From assembly GCF_024362385.1 (NCBI RefSeq), contig NZ_CP101466.1, forward strand, positions 2,604,001-2,668,000: 64,000 nucleotides of DNA, in the 5' to 3' direction. The notes beneath the pieces were generated by a model, which worked only from the letters and a program-made list of their open reading frames with translations, ran no database searches and was not told the origin of the DNA. The stretch is from Arthrobacter sp. DNA4 (GTDB lineage Bacteria > Actinomycetota > Actinomycetes > Actinomycetales > Micrococcaceae). This document shows positions 45,773 through 54,815 of this stretch, in pieces (position 1 is the stretch's first letter; each line of letters opens with the position of its first letter). The translations under genes were made by a program, and so were the position numbers.

Positions 45773-46664
45773 GCCGGTGCCTCTCGAGAAGGGCGAACAG
45801 GCCGGTGATGACGTCCCCGCTCCCGGCCACTTCGCCCTCCGTGATCCCGGCCGCGCGCAACATGGCCTTGCGGCCTGCGTCGCGTTCCGCGGCGGCTGTG
45901 GCGTAGGCGGCCGCCACCGCGGCGGACGTAGCCGGCTGCCAGGCCAGGAAGGAGGAATCGGCCACGCTGTAGGAGTCACTGCCTGTGTTTGGACTTGCCC
46001 CGGCCACGGGTGATGGCACCAGTTCCGCGTCCCTGACCGTCAGCCAGAGGATCTCGTGCTGGGCGCGCAGCCGGCGCAGGAGCCGACCGGTGGAATCGTC
46101 CGCGGCCAGTTCGTCAGCGACGACGAAGAGCAGATGTCGGCCCTTGATGTTGCGCGCCACGTAGTCGAGCTGGTCCTCGATGCTGCTGGCTGCCGCTTCC
46201 AGGCCGGTGTGGGAGTCCACGTGCCGCAGCAGCCGTTCCAGGTGGGCCTCTCCACTCTTTGCCGGGAAGGAACGGGTGGCCGATGAGTCACCGCACACCA
46301 GCCCCACCACGTCGCCGTGCCGGTGGGCCAGGTAGCCCAGGACGCCGAGGGACAGCACGGCGATGTCCTTTTTCACTTCCCCGGACAGCGCCTCCGCGGC
46401 CATGTTGCGCCCCGTGTCGGTGACGAGGAGGACAGTCTGGCGGCGGACAGCGACGTAGCGCCGGATCAGGGGTGAGCCGTGGCGCGCCGACGCTTTCCAG
46501 TCGATATCGCGGACCTCGTCGCCGGGCACGTAGGCGCGCAGGTCATCGAAGTCCAGGCTGCGGCCCCTGAACACCGAACCGTATTCGCCGTCGAGCACGC
46601 CGCGGGCCTTGCGGTGCGCGAAGATGGCCATCTTCGATTTCACGCGCTGGAGGAGGCTGGCCAT
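45762..46664 (-). CDS. DUF58 protein (MoxR-associated VWA-like)
   Basis: 300 residues. The signature FDDLRAYVPGDEVRDIDWKA lies at about residues 36-55, followed by a VWA-like fold beginning VLLVTDTGRNM. DUF58 proteins act with MoxR ATPases as chaperone-like systems of unknown clients. It lies six bases after moxR and overlaps the small membrane-protein gene by 11 bases. Confidence 0.92.
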   Translation of the reverse strand: MASLLQRVKSKMAIFAHRKARGVLDGEYGSVFRGRSLDFDDLRAYVPGDEVRDIDWKASARHGSPLIRRYVAVRRQTVLLVTDTGRNMAAEALSGEVKKDIAVLSLGVLGYLAHRHGDVVGLVCGDSSATRSFPAKSGEAHLERLLRHVDSHTGLEAAASSIEDQLDYVARNIKGRHLLFVVADELAADDSTGRLLRRLRAQHEILWLTVRDAELVPSPVAGASPNTGSDSYSVADSSFLAWQPATSAAVAAAYATAAAERDAGRKAMLRAAGITEGEVAGSGDVITGLFALLERHRRAG

Positions 46665-46670
46665 GCGGGG

Positions 46671-47678
46671 TCAGGGAGTCTGGACGGCGGCCACGACGGC
46701 GTCGATCACCGATTCCACGGGAACCTGCTCGGCCACCGCATCGAAGTTCAGGATAAGCCGGTGCCGCAGCACCCTGTGGGCCAACGACCTGACGTCCTCT
46801 GGGATGACATGGTCCCTGCCGTTCAGCAGCGCCACCGCACGGGCTGCCCGGCTGAAGGCGATGCTGGCACGGGGACTGGCGCCGAACTCGATGAACCCGG
46901 CAAGTCTGGCATCGATGTACTGGGACGCGTTCCGGGTCACGTACACCAGCCCCACGATGTAGTTGATGACGGCCGGATCGATGTAGATGCGGGTGGCCAG
47001 TTCCTGGATCTCGGTGACGGCATCCAGGGAGGCGGCCGCAGCGGGTTTCTGTTCGGGCGCATAGACGCCGGCGTCGATCCTGCGGATGATCTCGGCCTCT
47101 TCCGCGGGACTGGGGTAATCCAGGACGTCCTTGAGCATGAAACGGTCCATCTGGGCCTCAGGCAGCTGGTACGTGCCCTCCTGCTCAATGGGGTTCTGGG
47201 TGGCCAGTACCAGGAACGGGGAGGGCAGCCGGTAGTCCTGTCCGCCAATGGACGTCTGGCGTTCCTGCATCGCCTCGAGCATGGCGCTCTGGGTCTTGGC
47301 GCTCGAGCGGTTGATCTCATCCAGCAACACGATGTTGGCGTGGACCGGGCCGAGCTGGGTGTGGAAGCTGCCCTTGGCGGCGTCATAGATCTGGGTTCCC
47401 ACGATGTCGCTGGGCAGCAGGTCCGGGGTGCACTGGATGCGGCGGAATTCACCGCTGACGGCGTCGGCCAGGGTCTGCGCGGCGGTGGTCTTGGCCAGTC
47501 CCGGGACGCTCTCCAGCAGTATGTGGCCGCCGGTCAGCAGCCCCACCAGAAGCGATTCCCGCAGCCGGGACTGCCCCACCACCTTCGCGTCGAAACTTCG
47601 TGAAATGTTGGCGGCCACTTGCTGCGCCCTGGCCAGCTCCGCAGGCTGGATTCGTGCGGGCACGCTGGTCGAAAGCAC
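46671..47678 (-). CDS. MoxR-family AAA+ ATPase
   Basis: 335 residues from a GTG with GGGGGAAA upstream. Walker A is ESVPGLAKTT (about residues 58-67), Walker B VLLDEINRSS (about 119-128), and the MoxR-specific block FLVLATQNPIEQEGTYQLPE follows at about 155-174. MoxR ATPases are chaperone-like activators of VWA proteins. First gene of a five-gene leftward operon (MoxR, DUF58, DUF4381-like, double VWA, TPR-like). Confidence 0.95.
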   Translation of the reverse strand: MLSTSVPARIQPAELARAQQVAANISRSFDAKVVGQSRLRESLLVGLLTGGHILLESVPGLAKTTAAQTLADAVSGEFRRIQCTPDLLPSDIVGTQIYDAAKGSFHTQLGPVHANIVLLDEINRSSAKTQSAMLEAMQERQTSIGGQDYRLPSPFLVLATQNPIEQEGTYQLPEAQMDRFMLKDVLDYPSPAEEAEIIRRIDAGVYAPEQKPAAAASLDAVTEIQELATRIYIDPAVINYIVGLVYVTRNASQYIDARLAGFIEFGASPRASIAFSRAARAVALLNGRDHVIPEDVRSLAHRVLRHRLILNFDAVAEQVPVESVIDAVVAAVQTP

Positions 47679-47817
47679 TGGTTTCCCCCTGGTGACGGTG
47701 TTGGGCGCGCGGTCCGGGCCGGTCGTGTCCCGCCCGCCATCCTATCCAAGCCCGGCAGCCCAAGACCGGCAATGGGCACCCCTCCCCATGAGGGGTCCGC
47801 GGGTCTATCCTTTTGCC

Positions 47818-48015
47818 ATGATTGAGCTTCCAGCCAGTTACAAGGAATATCTCGCCGACAAGAGCCAGATGGTCATCGACACGGTCAGGCCCGTCCTGAT
47901 GCAGTCCGCGGCCGAAAAGCTGCACGGCGTCCGCGTGGTCAACAACCCCACCGGCCACCAGGCCCACCTGGACGACACCCTGCCGTTCGGCGTGGTGCTT
48001 GAGGACATCGATTAG
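47818..48015 (+). CDS. Small conserved hypothetical protein
   Basis: 65 residues from the ATG at 47818 (MIELPASYKEYLADKSQMVI); the frame is open further left but only as antisense to moxR. Acidic, no cysteines or membrane segment. The last four bases overlap the stop of the convergent permease gene. Divergent from moxR with 139 bases between. Family not recognised. Confidence 0.6.
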   Translation: MIELPASYKEYLADKSQMVIDTVRPVLMQSAAEKLHGVRVVNNPTGHQAHLDDTLPFGVVLEDID

Positions 48016-48842
48016 CCCCTGACAGCTCCCGACAGGGCCAGCGAGTTGCCGGACGCGCGCGCCACGATGGCGTACAGGGCCAGGACCGGAACCGAATAGA
48101 GGATTGAGAATGCGGCCAGCTGGCCGTACGCCACTGCCCCGTGCTGGCCGAAGAAGCTGAAGATCGATACTGCTGCCGGCTGCCTGCCCTCGGAGAGCAG
48201 CAGCACGAACGGGACGAAGAAGTTCCCCCAGGCCTGGATGAACACGAAGATGAACACCACGCCCAGGCCCGGGCCCATGAGGGGAAGCACGATTGAACGC
48301 AGGCCGGCGAGCCTGGAGGCGCCGTCCACCCAGGCTGCTTCCTCCAGCGCCAGCGGTACAGCGTCCATGAAGTTCCTGGTCATCCAGATCGCCATGGGCA
48401 AGCTGGTGGCGGCCAGGAACAGCACCGTGGCCGGCAGGGAATCCAGCAGCCGGAGCTGCACGAACAGACCGTAGACCGGCACCATGATGGCCGTGATGGG
48501 CAGGCAGGTGCCGAACAGGATGCCGTACATGAAGGGCGCAGTGAAGCGTGACCGGTAGCGGGACAGGGGGTAGGCGGCAAGCACGGCCGCTGCCAGCGTC
48601 ACCAGCCCGGTACCCGCGGACAACAGGAGGCTGTTCCATAGCGGGCGGAAGAGCAGTTCAGGAGTGAGGACGGCGGCGAAATTATCCAGTCCGGGCTGTT
48701 GCGGGACCTTGACCGCGTGTCCGGCGGCGGGGTCCACTGAACCGAGGACCAGCCAGAGCAGGGGCAGCAGGAAGCAGGCGCCGGTCAGCAGCAGGGCCAC
48801 GTCCGCCCAGGTGCTGCGGGCACGTTCGTTCCGGGCGGTCAC
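48012..48842 (-). CDS. Sugar ABC transporter permease, MalG type
   Basis: 276 residues with six membrane helices. The cytoplasmic EAA loop reads LEEAAWVDGASRLAGLRSIV with the conserved G, for docking the ATPase. It overlaps the preceding MalF-type gene by four bases. No ATP-binding subunit is encoded in this operon, so it probably shares a general ATPase (MsiK-like) encoded elsewhere, as common in actinobacteria. Substrate is likely an oligosaccharide or sugar alcohol; not determinable. Confidence 0.9.
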   Translation of the reverse strand: MTARNERARSTWADVALLLTGACFLLPLLWLVLGSVDPAAGHAVKVPQQPGLDNFAAVLTPELLFRPLWNSLLLSAGTGLVTLAAAVLAAYPLSRYRSRFTAPFMYGILFGTCLPITAIMVPVYGLFVQLRLLDSLPATVLFLAATSLPMAIWMTRNFMDAVPLALEEAAWVDGASRLAGLRSIVLPLMGPGLGVVFIFVFIQAWGNFFVPFVLLLSEGRQPAAVSIFSFFGQHGAVAYGQLAAFSILYSVPVLALYAIVARASGNSLALSGAVRG

Positions 48843-49720
48843 GGTCTCTGCTCCCTAAGGAGGCGGAGGTAGGCCGCCCCGAACACGGCGCCGATGAGGA
48901 TCAGGACCGAGGCGACGGCGGTGCCGTAACCGATGTCTCCGAACTTGAAGGCTTGCTGGTAGGCCAGGACGGGCAGCGTAGTGCTGCCGTTGGCAGGGCC
49001 CCCGGCGGTCATGACCCAAATCAGGGTGAAGACGGCGAGTGTCTGCAGCGTGACCAGCATCAGGTTGGTGGCAATGCTGTTCCGGATCACCGGCAGCGTG
49101 ATGAACGCCAGCCGCTGCCAGGCGCCCGCCCCGTCCATCTGCGCGGCCTCGGTCAGCTCGCCGGGGACCCCACTGAGTGCGGACCGGTACACCAGCATGG
49201 AAAAGGCGGTCCCGCGCCACACGTTGGCCAGGATCACGGCCGCCATGGGAACCGTATAGAGCCAGTCGGTTTCCGGCACCCCCAGGCGGCCGAGGAGTTG
49301 GTTGAGTGTCCCGTCGCGGCTGAAGAAGGCGTAGGCCGCGAACGCCGCCACGATCTCCGGCAGGACCCAGGCGGCCACGACGGCGGTCCCAACGGTTGCG
49401 GAGACCACAGGCCGTGCACGCCGCATCAGGACCGCAAGGGCGAGCCCCAGTACGTTCTGGCCCAGGATCGCCGACCCGGCGACGAACAGGACGGTCAGGG
49501 CCAGTGAAAGCGGAAGGACGGGGTCCTGCAGCAGCCGCTGGTAGTTGTCCAGCCCCACCCATTCGGGGTTCCGGGCATGCCGGCCGGTGAGCCCGGCGTT
49601 GGTGAGTGAGGCGTGGAAAGCCCACAGCACGGGGCCGGCGAGGAACACGAGCAGGAGCACGACGGCAGGCAGTACCGGCAGGTAGCGGAGCACGTGCCGT
49701 GTGCGGTGGCTGGCGGGCAC
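48839..49720 (-). CDS. Sugar ABC transporter permease, MalF type
   Basis: 293 residues, six membrane helices. The EAA loop reads LTEAAQMDGAGAWQRLAFIT. A loop after helix 1 (GLDNYQRLLQDPVL) is typical of MalF-like permeases. It starts two bases after the binding-protein stop and overlaps the MalG-type gene. Confidence 0.9.
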   Translation of the reverse strand: MPASHRTRHVLRYLPVLPAVVLLLVFLAGPVLWAFHASLTNAGLTGRHARNPEWVGLDNYQRLLQDPVLPLSLALTVLFVAGSAILGQNVLGLALAVLMRRARPVVSATVGTAVVAAWVLPEIVAAFAAYAFFSRDGTLNQLLGRLGVPETDWLYTVPMAAVILANVWRGTAFSMLVYRSALSGVPGELTEAAQMDGAGAWQRLAFITLPVIRNSIATNLMLVTLQTLAVFTLIWVMTAGGPANGSTTLPVLAYQQAFKFGDIGYGTAVASVLILIGAVFGAAYLRLLREQRP

Positions 49721-49722
49721 CG

Positions 49723-51075
49723 CTACTTCCGGATGGTTTTGTCGCCGCCTACAATGCCGGCCACAGCCGTGTCATAGTCCGCCGCCGCCTGCTCCGGCGT
49801 CCTGCTGCCGGTGATCACGGCCTCGGTGGCCTCCTGGACGGCAGCGGAGATGCGTGGATAGTCGGACGTCGCGGGCCGGTATTTGGTGACGGCGACCAGG
49901 CTGGACACGTCCTTCACGAACGGGTTGGCCGACTGGTAGCCGGGGTCGGATGCGACGTCGGTACGGACGGCGATCTGCGAGCTGTCCACCGTATACGCCA
50001 GGGAGTTCTTTGCGTTCAGGGCGGTAGTCAGGAAATTGAACGCGAGGTCGGGCTGCTTGGTTTCCGCGCCAAGGGCCAACGTCCACCCTCCGGACATGCT
50101 CACTGCACCGGGCGCGGCCCCGGTCTGGGTTGGGAACGGGGCCACTGCCATGTCCTGCCCGTAGCCCGGCCAGGCATAGCTTCCGCCGTCCTGCCAGAAC
50201 GACGGCGCGTAGGAGCCTTCCACGGTTGCGCCAAGTTTTGCCTTGGGGAACCATTCGCCGAACACCTTTTTCCAGATGTTCGGGTCCAGCGCCTCGGCCG
50301 GGGGCACTGCGAGCTTTTCCCCGTAGAGGGTGTCGAGGAAGGTCAGCGAATCCTTGAAGCCGGCCGAGCCAACGACCCACTTTTTCGAATCCTGGTCATA
50401 AAGGGCCGCCCCGGTGCCGTACAGGAGCTCGTAGAACCCCTGCATCACGCTTCCTTCACCGGTGCCCTTGCCGTCATACATGTTGAAGGGGATCACATCC
50501 GGCTGGGAGGCTTTGATCTTCCTGGCGGTGTCCAGGATGTCCTGCCAGCTGGACGGGCGCCACGGCAGGCCGATGCCGGCAGCCTCAAAAACCTTCTTGT
50601 TGTACCAGATGGCGCGCGTGTCGGTGCCCAGCGGCACCGCGTACGTGCCGCCGTCGTCCGCTTTGCCCGCTTCCTTGGCGCCCGCGTCAAACTTGTTCCA
50701 GTCCCCCCACCCGGACAGGCGGCTGTCGAGGTTCAGGAGGTAGCCGGCGTCCACATCGGAGCGGACCTTGAACGTGTCCTCGTAGAAGACGTCCGGGGCG
50801 GTGGAGGGCGACCGCAGCGCCAGGGCCAGCTTGGTGCCGTAGTCGTCGTCATTGGCCTGGATGGGCTGCAGTTCGATCGTGACGCCCTGGTTTGCGGCTT
50901 CGAACTCCTTTTTCGCGTTCTGGAACATGGTGTCCAGTGCGGTGAACGAGTCTGTCTTCTGGTATGCCACCTTGATGGTCCTGTTTCCGCCCGAAGGATC
51001 GGCAGGCGTGCAGGCTGCGAGGACCATGACCGCGGCGGCCACCACGGATAATGTCTTGGATGCCCGGCGAAACAT
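49723..51075 (-). CDS. Extracellular solute-binding lipoprotein (family 1)
   Basis: 450 residues from the ATG at 51073-51075; the frame is open upstream into the ROK gene. The signal peptide MFRRASKTLSVVAAAVMVLA ends in the lipobox LAAC, so it is a lipoprotein. ALDTMFQNAKKEFEAANQGV and GAFAVTG-like sugar-binding blocks match family 1 sugar-binding proteins. It begins seven bases after the ROK regulator stop, in one operon with two permeases. Confidence 0.92.
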   Translation of the reverse strand: MFRRASKTLSVVAAAVMVLAACTPADPSGGNRTIKVAYQKTDSFTALDTMFQNAKKEFEAANQGVTIELQPIQANDDDYGTKLALALRSPSTAPDVFYEDTFKVRSDVDAGYLLNLDSRLSGWGDWNKFDAGAKEAGKADDGGTYAVPLGTDTRAIWYNKKVFEAAGIGLPWRPSSWQDILDTARKIKASQPDVIPFNMYDGKGTGEGSVMQGFYELLYGTGAALYDQDSKKWVVGSAGFKDSLTFLDTLYGEKLAVPPAEALDPNIWKKVFGEWFPKAKLGATVEGSYAPSFWQDGGSYAWPGYGQDMAVAPFPTQTGAAPGAVSMSGGWTLALGAETKQPDLAFNFLTTALNAKNSLAYTVDSSQIAVRTDVASDPGYQSANPFVKDVSSLVAVTKYRPATSDYPRISAAVQEATEAVITGSRTPEQAAADYDTAVAGIVGGDKTIRK

Positions 51076-51082
51076 GTCGCGG

Positions 51083-52333
51083 TCAGCTTTCCAGCAGCAG
51101 CCGTTGGGCGCGGGGCGCGAGCGTATGTTCAAGGACCAGCGAGGCTGCGCCGATGGCGCCCACGTCCTCCCCCACCCCTGTGCCCACAACGTCGATGGGG
51201 TGGATCAGGCGGGTGGCGCTGTTGGCGTCCAGCAGCGGCGGGACCAGTTCGAGGTAGCGCTGCGACAGGCAGGTCCAGAACGGGCCGCCGAAGACCACCC
51301 GTTCAACATCGAGGGTGTTGGTGACCACTGAGACCGCCCGGGCCACCAGGGCGGCAGACTTGTCCAGGATGGCCGCGGCACCTTCGTCCCCTGCGTACGC
51401 ACGGGCGCAGAGCTCGGAAAAGCTCTGCTGGATTTCTGCGGCGCTCCCGGCCTGCGCGCCCTCCAGGATTCCCGCGGCCACTGCTTCCGCCACCAGGACC
51501 TGGGGAATGGCGGAGGATTTGACGCAGCCGCGCTGTCCGCAGTCGCAAAGGGGTCCGCCCGGGTCCACGATGATGTGGCCGATTTCGCCGGCGTTGCCGG
51601 ACGTCCCCCGGACCACTTCATCGTTGAGGACGATCCCGCAGCCGATGCCGGTCCCCATGTACATGAACACGAAACTGCCGGCACCGCTGGGGCCGCCCGC
51701 CCACGTTTCCGCTACGGCGGCGCTGGTCACATCCTTGTCCACCAGCACGGAGTAGCCGGTGGCCTTCGCCAGTGCGTCCCGCAGTTCCACCCGGTCCCAC
51801 CCGGGAAGCAGCGGCGGGTCCACCACGGTGCCGTGGTCCAGGTCGATGGGGCCGGGAGCGGCCACTCCGAGTCCTGCGATGCGGCCCTGGTCCACGCCGG
51901 AATCCTCCACGAGCTGGGCCAGCTCCGCAGCGATGGTGGCAATGACGGCGGCCGGATCGTTTCCGCCGGGGGTCTTGATCCGTGAGTGGCGTACCACCGC
52001 TCCGACGAGGTCCAGCACCACGAACGTTGTCACGGCCGGGTCCAGGTGGACCCCAAGGGCATACATGCCACCGGGGTTAAGGCGCAGGATGGTGCGCGGC
52101 TTGCCGGGGCCGCTGCCCTCCTTGCCTGCCTCAACGATCAGGTGCTGGTCCAGCAGCCGGCGGGAAATGTTCGAAATGGTCTGGGGCGACAGGCCAACGA
52201 TTTGGGCGAGTTCCACCCGGCTAAGTCCCCCGGACGTCCTGCGGATTGCGTCGAGGATGACGGTGAGGTTGAAGTCCCCCATCCTCGGCAAGTTGGTTCC
52301 GCGCCTCGGAGAGGATTGGCGGATCTCAGACAC
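51083..52333 (-). CDS. ROK-family transcriptional regulator
   Basis: 416 residues from a GTG with GGGGACA upstream. The N-terminal winged helix is SRVELAQIVGLSPQTISNIS (about residues 37-56). The ROK kinase-like domain follows with GVAAPGPIDLDHG and the zinc-binding CDCGQRGC near residue 265. It heads the sugar-transporter operon and probably represses it until the transported sugar or its phosphate binds. Confidence 0.93.
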   Translation of the reverse strand: MSEIRQSSPRRGTNLPRMGDFNLTVILDAIRRTSGGLSRVELAQIVGLSPQTISNISRRLLDQHLIVEAGKEGSGPGKPRTILRLNPGGMYALGVHLDPAVTTFVVLDLVGAVVRHSRIKTPGGNDPAAVIATIAAELAQLVEDSGVDQGRIAGLGVAAPGPIDLDHGTVVDPPLLPGWDRVELRDALAKATGYSVLVDKDVTSAAVAETWAGGPSGAGSFVFMYMGTGIGCGIVLNDEVVRGTSGNAGEIGHIIVDPGGPLCDCGQRGCVKSSAIPQVLVAEAVAAGILEGAQAGSAAEIQQSFSELCARAYAGDEGAAAILDKSAALVARAVSVVTNTLDVERVVFGGPFWTCLSQRYLELVPPLLDANSATRLIHPIDVVGTGVGEDVGAIGAASLVLEHTLAPRAQRLLLES

Positions 52334-52463
52334 TGTGTCCCCTAAACGTCTTCGGCTACCTGGCGGTGGTGATGCTTTGAATCGTACGTTAAGCGTGCGC
52401 CCGCGCCCACCTGCACAGGAAGCGGCGCGGCGGATGTTTTGGCCGGTGAAGCCGAGGATTGGG

Positions 52464-53690
52464 TCAGCGGGAGCTGCGCGTGCTGCGGGTGACCGTGAAC
52501 TTCGGGTTCCGGCCCTCCACCACCGTGGGTCCTACGTGCCGCTCCAGGGCCGCGAGGTAGGCCAGGTGGCGGTTGTAGACCGTCCACAGCTCGCCACCGG
52601 GAGCCAGGACACGTCCCGCCGCTTCGATCATCTTGAGCCCTGCGCCGGCGTGCACACCGGCACCAACGTGGAACGGCGGGTTCAGGAGTACGGCATCCAA
52701 CGAGCCGTCAGGGAAAGTGCTGAGCGCATCGTCCTGCAGCACCGTGATCCGGTCCGCAAGACCATTCAAGCGGGCGGTGGCCAGCGCGGACTGCACGGCG
52801 GCCGCCGATTGGTCCGTTGCCGTGACGGCGGCGGAAGGGAACTGCCTGGCATACATCGCGGCGAGGATTCCGGTGCCGCAACCGAGATCGACGGCGTGCT
52901 GCGCCGGCTTCATGGCAGGCAGGAACGTCAGCAGGAAGCGTGTGCCGATGTCCAGCCGGGCGCCGGCAAAAACAGCGCCATGCGCAGCCACATCCAGGTC
53001 CAGCCCGTCAAGGTGCTCCACCACGGGAAAGCGCGGGGAGGCCGTGGCGGTCTTGGGGCCGGCAGCAAGGAGAACCCGCGATTTTTGCCGTGCGAGCTGT
53101 GGCTGCACGGAAACGAAGTAGCGTTCAAGGACCGCGTTCATGCCCAGTGACATGTGCTTCACCCGGCCACCCGCCAGCAGGCGGACGTCCGGTGCGGCGT
53201 GCCTGGCCACGGCGGACGCGATCTCCTCGAGCTCCGCCAGGGTCTTGGGGAGCTGCAGCAGGACGGTGTCCGCTCCGGCTAGCAGTTCGGGGCCCAGGGG
53301 CAGCTGCACGAAACCGGACCCGGCGTTGTCCGCCGGAAGCCCGGCAGCCTCACGCCTGGCTGACAGTTCGGCCGCATTAAGCCGCAGCGCCCGTTCCCCG
53401 GTGACCAGGTCCTGGTGTACGCGCAGCGAGTCCGGGGCAAGCAGTTCGGAGGCGCCGAGCGTCAGCGCCCCGTAACGGTCCCCGATGACGGCCACGGCAG
53501 TGCCTGCCCGCCCAAGCTGCACCGCAGTCTCCAGCAGCAGCCTGTCAGTGGCGTCCCACGCCTGCAGGTTGGGTGCCTCGACATCGGGCCGGCGGCGCAG
53601 CACGTCGAAGATGTCCGCCAGGGTGTTTACTGCCACCGGTGTCCTGCCGCCTTTTGTCGCTTTTGCCGGCCCCGGGCCCCGGGGCATCAC
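52464..53690 (-). CDS. Class I SAM methyltransferase, RsmC/RlmG-like
   Basis: 408 residues. An N-terminal half without clear motifs (a degenerate methyltransferase-like domain, as in RsmC/RlmG) is followed by motif I VDLGCGTGILAAMYA (about residues 276-290) and the catalytic LLNPPFHVGAG (about 344-354). NPPF marks N-methylation of a base in rRNA; the likely product is 2-methylguanosine. Start overlaps the monooxygenase stop by four bases. Confidence 0.85.
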   Translation of the reverse strand: MMPRGPGPAKATKGGRTPVAVNTLADIFDVLRRRPDVEAPNLQAWDATDRLLLETAVQLGRAGTAVAVIGDRYGALTLGASELLAPDSLRVHQDLVTGERALRLNAAELSARREAAGLPADNAGSGFVQLPLGPELLAGADTVLLQLPKTLAELEEIASAVARHAAPDVRLLAGGRVKHMSLGMNAVLERYFVSVQPQLARQKSRVLLAAGPKTATASPRFPVVEHLDGLDLDVAAHGAVFAGARLDIGTRFLLTFLPAMKPAQHAVDLGCGTGILAAMYARQFPSAAVTATDQSAAAVQSALATARLNGLADRITVLQDDALSTFPDGSLDAVLLNPPFHVGAGVHAGAGLKMIEAAGRVLAPGGELWTVYNRHLAYLAALERHVGPTVVEGRNPKFTVTRSTRSSR

Positions 53691-54769
53691 CCCAACGTTA
53701 CCGTTTCCGCTGCCACCGCAATGCCCGGCAGCTTCAGGATCGCAGCCACTGCTGCGCGCCCCGCCCGGTTGGCGCCAATGGTGGACGACGACGGGCCGTA
53801 ACCCACCAGGTGGACGCGCGGCTCGGCTGCCACCTGTGTTCCGTCCATGGCGATCCCGCCGCCCGGCCCCCGCAGGTGAAGCGGCGCCAGGTGTTCCAGT
53901 TCGGCCCTGAAGCCGGTGGCCCAGAGGATGACGTCGGCCCTCAGCAGGCTGCCATCGGCCCGGCGGACGCCCTCGGGTTCGATGGAGGTGAACATCGGCT
54001 GCCGGTTCAGGGCGCCCCGCTCCCTGGCTGCTCGCAGCGCGGGCGTCCAGATAAGGCCCGTCACCGAGACAACGCTTTGCGGCGGAAGCCCCTGGCGGAC
54101 CCGCTCCTCCACAAGCGCCACGGCGTCGTGGCCTGCCCTGGCATCAAACTCAGCGTCGCGCCAGACCGGTTCCCTGCGCGTGAACCAACTGGTGGTGGTG
54201 GCGCGCGATATTTCCTCCAACAGCCCCACGGCGGAGATGCCCCCGCCCACCACAATCACGTGCCGGCCGCGGAACTCCTCCGCTGAGACGTAGTCGGCCA
54301 CGTGCAGCTGGCTGCCGCGGAACGTTGACTGACCCGGATAAATGGGCCAGAACGGACGGGTCCACGTGCCCGTGGCATTAATGAGTGCCTTGGCGCTCCA
54401 GACGCCGTCGGACGTTTCGATCCGCAGCCGCCCCGCCGGATCGCCGTCTTCGCGCCTGACGGCCCGGACCTTGACGGGCCTGTGGACGGTAAGGCCCAAC
54501 TCAGCCTCATAGGCCCCGAAATAGCGGGTCAGGAAGTCGGAGCTGGGTTCCGCAGGGTCCACGTCGGGTTTGGCGATGCCGGGCAGGTCACTGATCCCAT
54601 TGACTGTGCCCATGCGCAGGCTCTTCCAGCGGTGCCGCCACGCACCCCCGGGACCTTCCTCGGCGTCGAGCACGGCATAGTCCAGCCCCCGGCGCTGCAG
54701 GTGGTACGCGGCCGACAGGCCTGCCTGGCCCGCCCCGATGACCACCACATCGGTTGGGTCAGGAATCAC
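53687..54769 (-). CDS. Flavin-dependent monooxygenase/oxidoreductase
   Basis: 360 residues from the GTG at 54767-54769 (reading VIPDPTDVVVIGAGQAGLSA); the frame is open to 55282 but that part overlaps the opposite cfa gene. GxGxxG for FAD is at about residues 12-17, and a second one (HVIVVGGGISAVGLLEE) for NADPH lies near 175. The layout matches small flavin-containing monooxygenases of the CzcO/YpdA-like group. Start choice is uncertain because GGGGGA directly abuts the GTG. Confidence 0.85.
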   Translation of the reverse strand: MIPDPTDVVVIGAGQAGLSAAYHLQRRGLDYAVLDAEEGPGGAWRHRWKSLRMGTVNGISDLPGIAKPDVDPAEPSSDFLTRYFGAYEAELGLTVHRPVKVRAVRREDGDPAGRLRIETSDGVWSAKALINATGTWTRPFWPIYPGQSTFRGSQLHVADYVSAEEFRGRHVIVVGGGISAVGLLEEISRATTTSWFTRREPVWRDAEFDARAGHDAVALVEERVRQGLPPQSVVSVTGLIWTPALRAARERGALNRQPMFTSIEPEGVRRADGSLLRADVILWATGFRAELEHLAPLHLRGPGGGIAMDGTQVAAEPRVHLVGYGPSSSTIGANRAGRAAVAAILKLPGIAVAAETVTLG

Positions 54770-54815
54770 TCCCCCATGATAGTCGTGGAGGGCAGCCCGG
54801 CCGTAGGGTGGGCGC

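Noticed and set aside
46479..47603. A 374-codon plus-strand frame opposite moxR
   Set aside because: Antisense to MoxR/DUF58; composition artefact.
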